The position numbers and the translations under genes were made by a program. From Brachyspira hyodysenteriae ATCC 27164 (GTDB taxonomy: Bacteria; Spirochaetota; Brachyspiria; Brachyspirales; Brachyspiraceae), in assembly GCF_001676785.2 (NCBI RefSeq), contig NZ_CP015910.2, forward strand, positions 1,426,001 through 1,490,000: a stretch of DNA of 64,000 nt, written 5' to 3'. This document shows positions 42,349 to 49,536 of this stretch, in pieces; within the stretch, counting starts at the first letter, position 1; each line of letters starts with the position of its first letter. The notes under the pieces were generated by a model. The model had not been told where the DNA came from. It searched no databases and saw nothing but the letters and a program-made list of their open reading frames with translations.

Positions 42349-42984
42349 TTATGATTTCTTTCTCTTTAAATCGATTTGTCTTTGAATCTCTTTTAAGTTC
42401 TTAACATATATGGTATTAGTTCTTATATCAATTTTACCTGTTTTTACCAATGTGTTTAAAACTTTCTGTACATCAACTACTTTTACACCGCACCAATTCG
42501 CTATATCATTTATAGTAGCATTTAATTCCTGAGGTTCATAATAATGATCTCTAGGTATGTTTTGAAGTTCTGCTAAAAGTAAAAGACAATCATAAACTCT
42601 CAAATCAGTTTCATTTAATTGAAGTATTAAAAGTCTTCTTTTAGCATCGAATATTCTCTTAGCGAATGTTTTTGAAAGTTTTAATGCCATTATAGTATTA
42701 TTAGCCAATATGCTTTGGAAGTTTTCTTTTCTCAACTCTAAAAGTACTGTTGGTTCATTAGCTATAGCTGATGCACTTCTTGTAGTATCTTCTAATATAG
42801 CCATTTCACCAAAGAATTCTCCTGCATAAACTATGTCTAATAATTTTTCAACATCTTTTATAACTTTGGTAATTTTTACAGAACCGCTTTGAACTAAATA
42901 GAATTTATCACCTTTTTCATATTCAAGAAATATGACATCATCAGTATTATATTTTTTAGTATGAGAACTTAAATTATTGTCCAT
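42349..42984 (-). CDS. Crp/Fnr-type cyclic-nucleotide-binding regulator
   Basis: This 211-residue protein has an N-terminal cNMP-binding beta-roll: GDKFYLVQSGSVKITKVIKDVEKLLDIVYAGEFFGEMAILEDTTRSASAIANEPT. The phosphate-binding cassette GEMAILEDTTRSASA keeps the Glu and Arg that contact cyclic nucleotide. A long C-helix follows, then a winged-helix-like DNA-binding region (ATINDIANWCGVKVVDVQKVLNTLVKTGKIDI). It probably controls transcription in response to cAMP or a related ligand. It sits 30 bases after a second cNMP-domain protein gene in the same direction and ends at a strong terminator, so the pair form one unit. Confidence 0.9.
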   Translation of the reverse strand: MDNNLSSHTKKYNTDDVIFLEYEKGDKFYLVQSGSVKITKVIKDVEKLLDIVYAGEFFGEMAILEDTTRSASAIANEPTVLLELRKENFQSILANNTIMALKLSKTFAKRIFDAKRRLLILQLNETDLRVYDCLLLLAELQNIPRDHYYEPQELNATINDIANWCGVKVVDVQKVLNTLVKTGKIDIRTNTIYVKNLKEIQRQIDLKRKKS

Positions 42985-43014
42985 ATTTGTTCCTTAATTT
43001 CTTTTTATATAAGA

Positions 43015-44001
43015 TTATAGTCTTGAAATACTAGCATTTGCTTCTTTTGAAAAATTATCCATAGGAGGCATTGAAATAACTTTCTGATAATAAGCTTTTG
43101 CTTTCGTTTTATTTCCGCTTGCTTCGCAGCTTTTAGCCAAAAATAGTATAGCCTCTTTAACATTTGAAGATTTAGGATATTTTTTTATCGCTGATAATAA
43201 TACAGTAGAAGCATTGTCGTATTTATTTATATTATAATAGCATTTACCCATATAAAATATTGAATTTTCAGCAACAGCAGTATCCGAACTTTTAATTAAA
43301 TTATTGAATGCCTTTAATGAATTAACATAATCATTATTGTTATATAATTCAACAGCTTTATTATATGCAGGATCATTAATTGTAGCTTTAGTCTGAGCTT
43401 TAGCATTTGAAACAGGTGCATTTGAAACAGGAGGTGCTATATCACTATCATCTGTAATATCTAATTCATCTTTACATTCTTCGATTTTTTCTTTTACAGT
43501 ATTATAAAATGCTGAATCTTCATCTGCATATTGTATATATCTTTTATATGCATAAAGAGCATTTCTGTATTTTTTATTTTTGAAATAGAACTCACCTATT
43601 CCATATAATCCTTCTAAAGGATCCTGTCCCTCTTCACTTATATCATTTTCAACAAGTTCTCTTACTCTTTTATTGATTCTTCTAAGCTGATTTGAAAATA
43701 CCTTTAACATTTTTATAATGATTGGTTTATTTTTTTCAACCAAACTTTCAAATTCTTCATAAGTAATGATAATAACAACACAGTCTGTTAAGCACTGAAC
43801 AGTATCTTCCTGCGGATATGTACCAAGTATACTTTTTACCCCAAAAAACTCGCCTATATTAATAAGTTCCCTAGTTTCATAACCTGTTTCTTCTGATAAA
43901 AATATACTTTGAGCCTGACCTTGTTTCAAAATATAAACTCTGTCTGAGGTATCGCCTGTAAAATATACTATAGAACCTGCTTTATATACTCTTGTTTGCA
44001 T
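43015..44001 (-). CDS. cNMP-binding-like and TPR domain protein
   Basis: Residues 1-115 of this 328-residue protein resemble a cNMP-binding beta-roll (YKAGSIVYFTGDTSDRVYILKQGQAQSIFL, INIGEFFGVKSILGTYPQEDTVQCLTDCVVIII). The phosphate-binding cassette lacks the usual GExALL and RxA residues, so classical cAMP binding is doubtful. The rest carries TPR-like helices: GEFYFKNKKYRNALYAYKRYI, then after a Pro/Ala/Lys linker ELYNNNDYVNSLKAFNNLI, GKCYYNINKYDNASTVLLSAI and AKSCEASGNKTKAKAYYQKVI. There is no DNA-binding domain. It probably acts as a scaffold or sensor with the Crp-type regulator encoded 30 bases downstream. Confidence 0.85.
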   Translation of the reverse strand: MQTRVYKAGSIVYFTGDTSDRVYILKQGQAQSIFLSEETGYETRELINIGEFFGVKSILGTYPQEDTVQCLTDCVVIIITYEEFESLVEKNKPIIIKMLKVFSNQLRRINKRVRELVENDISEEGQDPLEGLYGIGEFYFKNKKYRNALYAYKRYIQYADEDSAFYNTVKEKIEECKDELDITDDSDIAPPVSNAPVSNAKAQTKATINDPAYNKAVELYNNNDYVNSLKAFNNLIKSSDTAVAENSIFYMGKCYYNINKYDNASTVLLSAIKKYPKSSNVKEAILFLAKSCEASGNKTKAKAYYQKVISMPPMDNFSKEANASISRL

Positions 44002-44114
44002 TAACTTTTTTCCTCAACTAATAATTTAATTATATCTAAAGTTTTTTAGAATAAAAAAAGATTATTTTATTATTTTATTCTATCACTTATAATACTTTTT
44101 TCAAGTTATTTTTT

Positions 44115-44702
44115 TTATTTTCTTAGCTTATTTGTCATATCTACTGTTTCAATATCTATGTCTTTTGATCTAATATTTAGATCATCTATTATAATTTTTA
44201 TTTCTTCATCAGGCATATTCTGCCCAAATTTAGCTTTTGCCGTAATATTTTTAACTTTTATAACTCCTATAAGCATATTATTTTGAGCATAATCAAACAT
44301 TTTATTATCTATAGATAAATTATCATTATTAGGCTCATATTTTTTTACTATTTCATATAAAATTTCTTTTCTTCTTGATATATCATCTATAGTTTCAAAT
44401 TTGCCTTCTATAAAAACTGAAAAGAAAAACTGTGTAGGTATCATTTTTCCATTCAAAAATTCGGAAGGTATATAAGAATATGGTTTAGAAGCAGTAAAAG
44501 ATACTTCAGGATTATTTTTTAAAATTTCATATTTCCTTCCGGCCATAGCTCCATGAAAATATATTTCATTATTTTTATAGCAAAAACTTATAGGTACAGC
44601 ATAAGGTATATTGTCAGGAAGAGCCATAACTCCGAATTCTATACTATTAAGCATGCTATATATCTCTTCTTTATCTTCAAATATAAAATCTTTTCTTCTC
44701 AT
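44115..44702 (-). CDS. Pyridoxamine 5'-phosphate oxidase-like flavin-binding protein (NimA-like)
   Basis: This roughly 195-residue protein starts MRRKDFIFEDKEEIYSMLNSIEFGVMALPDNIPYAVPISFCYKNNEIYFHGAMAGRKYEILKNNPEVSFTA, the split-barrel fold of the PNPOx-like superfamily, closest to NimA-type proteins that bind FMN and in some cases reduce nitroimidazoles or carry haem. The later TQFFFSVFIEGKFETIDD continues the barrel. Substrate and cofactor cannot be fixed from sequence. I place the start at ATG 44702 rather than the TTG two codons upstream. It is divergent from nadE across 145 bases. Confidence 0.83.
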   Translation of the reverse strand: MRRKDFIFEDKEEIYSMLNSIEFGVMALPDNIPYAVPISFCYKNNEIYFHGAMAGRKYEILKNNPEVSFTASKPYSYIPSEFLNGKMIPTQFFFSVFIEGKFETIDDISRRKEILYEIVKKYEPNNDNLSIDNKMFDYAQNNMLIGVIKVKNITAKAKFGQNMPDEEIKIIIDDLNIRSKDIDIETVDMTNKLRK

Positions 44703-44847
44703 ATACAAATTACCAAAGCATAACCTTTTATAATATAAATTATAATTGTAGACTAAATTAATAATTTTTATTATAATATATATAACGGTTTATTATGTTT
44801 TTTCTTTATAATTTAATTAATATAATTACAATTGGAGTTCATTTACT

Positions 44848-46740
44848 ATGAAAATAGCTGTTTCACAATTAGAGATAATACCATCCATGCCTTGCGATAA
44901 TACAGTAAGAATCATAAGTTTTATAAGTAAAGCCAAAAAAGAGAATGCTGATATAGTAATATTTCCAGAATTATGCATTTCAGGATATATGATTGGAGAT
45001 ATGTTTGAAAGCGAGGGATTTATAAGAGAATGCGAAGAACTTGGTGAAGAGATAATAAAATCTTCAAATGGAATATATGTTATTTTTGGAAATGTTGCTT
45101 CTGATAGGAAAAAAAAGAATTTTGATGGAAGAATAAGAAAATATAATGCTATGTTTGTAGCTAAAGACGGTAAATTAATACATAATAATACCACTGAATA
45201 CCCTTTTATAATAAAGTCATTACTGCCTAATTATAAAGAATTTGAGGATCCTAGACACTTTTTCAGTTTAAAAGACTTGGCTTTTGAGAATAATACTGAT
45301 ATAAAAAATTATTTAAAGCCATTAGAAATAGAATGCAATGGTGAAAAAATTAAATTAGGTTTAACTATATGTGAAGATGCTTGGAGCAAAAACTATTTAT
45401 TTTCTCCAATGGATATTATTAATACTAATAAAGATGTAGATTTATTTATCAATATATCAAGCTCTCCTTATACTTTGGTTAAAGATGCTAAAAGACATAG
45501 CATGTATGGAGAAATTGCAAGTAAACATAATACTCCTCTTGTATATACTAATAATGTAGGAATACAAAATAATGGAAAAACAGTATATACATTTGACGGA
45601 GGAAGCTCTGTTTATGATAATAATGGTAATTTACTATTAACAGGAAAAAGATATGAAGAAGATTTGTATTTCATTGATATAGATGTGAAAAATAAATCAT
45701 TTGGAAAAACTATAGAGATAAAAGAAGAAAATGAATATAAATTAATATATGATACTGTTATTTATGGAATAAGGAAATTTATGAAGTCCATAGGAATTAA
45801 TAAGGTTGTTATAGGAGTATCTGGGGGTATTGATTCTGCATTATCATCTGCAATGTATGTAAATGCAATTGGAAAAGATAATGTATTACTTGTTAATATG
45901 CCTAGTAAATTTAATTCTAATACAACTAAAAACCTTGCTAAGACTTTATCTGATAATTTAGGTTGTGCTTATATGGTTGTTCCTATACAAGAGTCTGTAG
46001 ATTATACTGTAAAACAATTAGAGACCTCCCCTATTATAAAAGAAGGTAAAGAAGATCATCTAAAATTATCATCTTTTGTTATAGAGAATATACAGGCAAG
46101 AGACAGATCTTCGAGAGTATTATCTGCTATAGCAGCTAGTTTTGGAGGCGTATTTACATGCAATGCTAATAAAACAGAGACTATGGTTGGATATTCAACT
46201 ATGTATGGAGATGGTGCTGGATTTTTTGCTTGCTTAGCTGATTTATGGAAATATCAAATATACGGATTAGCTAATTATGTTAATAAAGAAGTATTTAAAA
46301 AGGAAATTATCCCTGAAGGTACTATAAATATTGTTCCAAGTGCTGAACTTTCAACTGCTCAGGCTGTAGATGAAGGTAAAGGAGATCCTATAAAATATGA
46401 TTATCATGATTATTTATTTAAATTTTTAATGGAATCTTGGAACAGAGCAATATTAGAAGATATACTAGAATTTTATATAGAAGGAAATTTGGAAGAAAAA
46501 ATAGGATGCCAAAAAGGAATATTAAAAAAATATTTCAAAAGCGGTGCCGAATTTGTAGACGATTTAGAAAGATGGTGGAAGCAATACATGGGAATGGGTA
46601 TATCTAAAAGGATACAAGCTCCTCCGATACTTGCTGTAAGCAGAAGAAGTTTCGGATTTGGAAATAGAGAATCTCAAAACAGGATATATTATACAGCAAA
46701 ATATCTGTCCTTAAAAAACAAAATTTTTGAAATTAATTAA
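44848..46740 (+). CDS. nadE: Glutamine-dependent NAD+ synthetase
   Basis: It makes NAD+ from nicotinic acid adenine dinucleotide, ATP and glutamine. The N-terminal half is a nitrilase-like glutaminase (IVIFPELCISGYMIGDMFE with the catalytic Glu, the Lys in KSLLPNYKEFEDPRHF, and TICEDAW with the catalytic Cys). The C-terminal half is the synthetase with the ATP loop VVIGVSGGIDSALSSAM and the late GTINIVPSAELSTAQAVDEGKGDPIKYDYHDYLFKFL. The length, 630 residues, is usual for the bacterial two-domain form. GGAG lies about 10 bases before ATG 44848, with a TATAAT box at 44772-44777 in the divergent promoter region. Confidence 0.96.
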   Translation: MKIAVSQLEIIPSMPCDNTVRIISFISKAKKENADIVIFPELCISGYMIGDMFESEGFIRECEELGEEIIKSSNGIYVIFGNVASDRKKKNFDGRIRKYNAMFVAKDGKLIHNNTTEYPFIIKSLLPNYKEFEDPRHFFSLKDLAFENNTDIKNYLKPLEIECNGEKIKLGLTICEDAWSKNYLFSPMDIINTNKDVDLFINISSSPYTLVKDAKRHSMYGEIASKHNTPLVYTNNVGIQNNGKTVYTFDGGSSVYDNNGNLLLTGKRYEEDLYFIDIDVKNKSFGKTIEIKEENEYKLIYDTVIYGIRKFMKSIGINKVVIGVSGGIDSALSSAMYVNAIGKDNVLLVNMPSKFNSNTTKNLAKTLSDNLGCAYMVVPIQESVDYTVKQLETSPIIKEGKEDHLKLSSFVIENIQARDRSSRVLSAIAASFGGVFTCNANKTETMVGYSTMYGDGAGFFACLADLWKYQIYGLANYVNKEVFKKEIIPEGTINIVPSAELSTAQAVDEGKGDPIKYDYHDYLFKFLMESWNRAILEDILEFYIEGNLEEKIGCQKGILKKYFKSGAEFVDDLERWWKQYMGMGISKRIQAPPILAVSRRSFGFGNRESQNRIYYTAKYLSLKNKIFEIN

Positions 46741-46797
46741 AAAAACTTTAATTAAATATATTTTTACTGTAAAATTATTGTGTAATAAAAATTTTAC

Positions 46798-46826
46798 TTG
46801 CAAAAAGCAATAATAAATGTTATATT
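46798..46826 (+). promoter_or_regulatory. Likely promoter of the chemotaxis operon
   Basis: TTGCAA (46798-46803), a 17-base spacer and TATATT (46821-46826) lie 47 bases before the GTG of the small ORF that opens the operon. Confidence 0.45.
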
Positions 46827-46872
46827 TATATCGTAATATATAATTTTTTAGAATGTTGGGAAATTATAAAAA

Positions 46873-47046
46873 GTGGCTACAACTATTATAGACAATAACA
46901 TAAGGCAGGACATCCTCGACTATTCTGCAATATTAGAAACAACTGTAAAAGATATTCATTCCTTCCTTGAAGAAGTTGGAAGAGTATATAGCTTTATAGG
47001 TGAAAAGTTTCCTATGATTGAACAGGAAATGAAAAATGAAAAATGA
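46873..47046 (+). CDS. 57-residue ORF overlapping the MCP-like gene; possible detached N-terminus
   Basis: From GTG 46873 a frame encodes MATTIIDNNIRQDILDYSAI and then a helical, acidic stretch ending IEQEMKNEK and TGA at 47044-47046. It overlaps the start of the MCP-like gene by 11 bases within three perfect copies of ATGAAAA (47029-47049). Loss of one 7-base copy would fuse this frame in phase with the MCP-like gene, and its last residues MKNE repeat the start of that protein. So it is either a true short coupled gene or the N-terminus of a longer protein in a shifted state. The helical content suits an extension of a coiled-coil receptor-like protein. Confidence 0.55.
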   Translation: MATTIIDNNIRQDILDYSAILETTVKDIHSFLEEVGRVYSFIGEKFPMIEQEMKNEK

Positions 47047-47049
47047 AAA
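47029..47049 (+). repeat. Heptanucleotide (ATGAAAA)3 at ORF junction
   Basis: Three perfect tandem copies, each holding an ATG in a different frame. The first is in frame with the upstream ORF and the second starts the MCP-like gene. Confidence 0.95.
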
Positions 47050-48808
47050 CGAAAAAGCTAATAAGCTGCTTTCATATTTTACCAACAAAGAAAAAGGCGA
47101 AAAAAACTTTTCAAATGATTTAGATGAAAACCAGGAAGACTTTTTTAGATCATTTGACAGAATGCAAAGCTTTATATCACAGGATAATGAACTTTCCGAC
47201 TCATTAGTTGAAGACGTTGGCAGAACAAGTAATATTATGGATTCCATAGAACAAATTAGGATGCTTGCTGACCAGATTAAAGTTTATTCATTAAATGCTA
47301 TCATCATATCTTCTAAATATGGTGCAGGCGGTAAAGCTTTTGGAGAAATATCCAAAAACATAATAAAAATGTCTGAAACATCAAATGAACAAGCAGATCA
47401 AATGAACAGAATCGGTAAGGAATTATTTGTAAGGTTTGAATCATTTAAAACTGAAATATTGAAAACAAATGAATTGCAAAGACAAAATTTTACCATTATG
47501 AGAGAGCAGCTCGATAAAGAGCATAATAATATGGTTAATTCCTTTGCAGTATTTTCTAATATAATATCAGATATAATATCAAGAGTTGATAACACTTATG
47601 ATTTTATATTTGAAGTAATGATGGTGCTTCCTCGTGAAGATATAGTAAGACAGCAGACAGAACACATAATAGAATCTATGAATTCTATAGTTTATGAAAA
47701 TAGAAATTTCATTGAGTATTATGGAAAAGAAGTAGAAACTATGGATGCTGCCGATCTTGAAAAAGAAGAAAATCAAACATTGGAGCATAAACTCCTAGAT
47801 TTGCTTACTTTTGACGATGTAGTTTTAACTTTAATTATAGAAAACTTTAAATCTATACATGAGGAAATCGATCTTACTAACTCAGATATTTATAAAAGCC
47901 TAAAAGGTTTAAAAGATGCTTTAACAGATATTACATTAGATAGAACTACTATAGTGGAATATATGATTGGAGGCGAAAGCGGAAAATCAGAATTCCCATT
48001 CACAGTTTCAGAATCATTATTTAATGAATATATGGGTTTTATAAAACTCTATTTAGAAAACTTTAAATTATTTCTGACCAATAAATATAGAATATCTGAT
48101 AGTAATATAGCCATAATAGACTCAATAGAAGAATTGGAAAGTATGTTCTTAGAAACAAAAAACATTGCCAAAACTTTTAACTCTATTAACTTTTTAGCTA
48201 AAATAGAACTTGAAAAGAATAGTAATATATTTAATAATTCTCAAACTTTCTCTATAGAAAGTGTGGAATCAATAGCTACTAACATTACAGATACAGTAGA
48301 CGGATGTTTAGAGCAATTCCATAATATTAAATCTGCTATTTTTAGTTCTATTAATAAGTTTAAATCCAATATTAATCAGCAGTCAAGCGAACATTCTTTT
48401 ATAGAATCTATGACAGACAGCGTAAGTAAACGTTTGGATGAATCTAAATATATTATTAATAATAACATAAAAAGATTAGATAGTTATGCTGATGAATTAT
48501 TTGGACTTATAGATAAAACGCTAATAGATTTAAGCTCTTTAAGTACATTGCTTACAAAAATTAATGAAATAATAGAAATTTTTAATAGTATGAGAAATGT
48601 TATAAGAGATAAAAAGAATGAATATTACAATTTGTTGGGTATAGAAAATTGGAAAATAGAAAGTGATAAATATTTGGATATAGTTAATTCTTATACAATC
48701 AAAAAAGAAAGAGCTATTGCTAATAGTATTTTATCTGGAGAAGATGCGCCAAATGTCGATATAAGTATAGATGTAGGTGCTGATAGCGGTGACTTTACTA
48801 TGTTTTAA
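47036..48808 (+). CDS. Soluble MCP-like coiled-coil protein at head of che operon
   Basis: This 590-residue protein has no membrane segment and is almost all helical. Near residue 75 it has ADQIKVYSLNAIIISSKYGAGGKAFGEISKNIIKMSE, clearly related to the signalling tip of chemoreceptors (compare [35 protein letters not shown]) but changed at many positions that contact CheA and CheW. Repeated helical segments with Asn/Ser/Asp-rich phrases follow to the C-terminus. The position just before STAS, CheY, CheA, CheW, CheR, CheD and CheB suggests a cytoplasmic adaptor or scaffold in the array. AGGA lies 9 bases before ATG 47036. It may have a longer N-terminus (see the overlapping 57-residue ORF). Confidence 0.75.
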   Translation: MKNENEKANKLLSYFTNKEKGEKNFSNDLDENQEDFFRSFDRMQSFISQDNELSDSLVEDVGRTSNIMDSIEQIRMLADQIKVYSLNAIIISSKYGAGGKAFGEISKNIIKMSETSNEQADQMNRIGKELFVRFESFKTEILKTNELQRQNFTIMREQLDKEHNNMVNSFAVFSNIISDIISRVDNTYDFIFEVMMVLPREDIVRQQTEHIIESMNSIVYENRNFIEYYGKEVETMDAADLEKEENQTLEHKLLDLLTFDDVVLTLIIENFKSIHEEIDLTNSDIYKSLKGLKDALTDITLDRTTIVEYMIGGESGKSEFPFTVSESLFNEYMGFIKLYLENFKLFLTNKYRISDSNIAIIDSIEELESMFLETKNIAKTFNSINFLAKIELEKNSNIFNNSQTFSIESVESIATNITDTVDGCLEQFHNIKSAIFSSINKFKSNINQQSSEHSFIESMTDSVSKRLDESKYIINNNIKRLDSYADELFGLIDKTLIDLSSLSTLLTKINEIIEIFNSMRNVIRDKKNEYYNLLGIENWKIESDKYLDIVNSYTIKKERAIANSILSGEDAPNVDISIDVGADSGDFTMF

Positions 48809-48832
48809 TAAAAGTAATGGAGGTATTTATTT

Positions 48833-49096
48833 ATGTCAGTTATAGAGATAAATGATAATCTTAATATAAGAACTATGAGTAAATATTTTAAGAATGTCAT
48901 AAAAAGTGCTAATTATAACGAAGATATGACTGTAAAGTTTAATTGTGAGGGTGAGGCTCATGTGGATTTAGCAGGACTTCAAATACTATATGCTATGAAA
49001 AAAGAGCTTGCTAAAAATCAAAAAAACCTTATAGTAGAAGGTATGGATAATTTATTTGTAGAATATTTAAATATAATTAATGATAAAAATAATTAA
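48833..49096 (+). CDS. STAS-domain protein in che operon
   Basis: This 87-residue single STAS domain has beta-alpha repeats and the helix-capping loop HVDLAGLQILYAMKKEL. In anti-anti-sigma factors this loop carries a phosphorylatable Ser or Thr after the Asp; here Leu occupies that place, so switching by phosphorylation is unlikely. It may be a structural partner of CheA or of the MCP-like protein. GGAGG lies 9 bases before ATG 48833, the best ribosome site in the operon, suggesting high expression. It lies 24 bases after the MCP-like gene and 19 before cheY. Confidence 0.82.
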   Translation: MSVIEINDNLNIRTMSKYFKNVIKSANYNEDMTVKFNCEGEAHVDLAGLQILYAMKKELAKNQKNLIVEGMDNLFVEYLNIINDKNN

Positions 49097-49115
49097 TGAT
49101 TAAGAGGTTAAATCT

Positions 49116-49484
49116 ATGGCTAAAACAATACTAATTGTAGACGATTCTAATACAGCTAGAGCATCTGTTGAATATACTTTGAAGAAAGGCAGCTATACTG
49201 TGGTGTCTGCAGATGATGGTACTACAGGATTGGAGGTTCTTGGTAAAACACCAAATGTTGATATGATAATAACAGACCTCAATATGCCAAAAATGGACGG
49301 TATAGAATTTATTAAGCATGTGAGAAAGGTAGATCAGCATAAATATACCCCTATTCTAATGCTTACAACAGAATCTCAAGATGAGAAAAAAATGGAGGGT
49401 AAAGCTGCAGGTGCTAGTGGTTGGCTAGTAAAGCCATTTAACCCAACTCAGCTTTTAGATGTAGTAAAACGTTTTTTAAATTGA
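49116..49484 (+). CDS. cheY: Chemotaxis response regulator CheY
   Basis: This is a 122-residue single receiver domain. The acidic pocket is Asp9-Asp10 (LIVDDSN), the phosphorylated residue is Asp54 in IITDLNMPKMDGIEF, the switch Thr is in PILMLTTESQ, and the conserved Lys is in GWLVKPFNPTQL. The LTTES and KPFNPxQL phrases are typical of CheY rather than of DNA-binding regulators. It carries the signal from CheA to the flagellar motor. It sits between the STAS gene and cheA in one operon, with GAGG 10 bases upstream. Confidence 0.95.
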   Translation: MAKTILIVDDSNTARASVEYTLKKGSYTVVSADDGTTGLEVLGKTPNVDMIITDLNMPKMDGIEFIKHVRKVDQHKYTPILMLTTESQDEKKMEGKAAGASGWLVKPFNPTQLLDVVKRFLN

Positions 49485-49536
49485 TTTCTAACCATCTTAT
49501 TATATAATAAGGATTTTACAAAGGTAGAGGTGCTAT

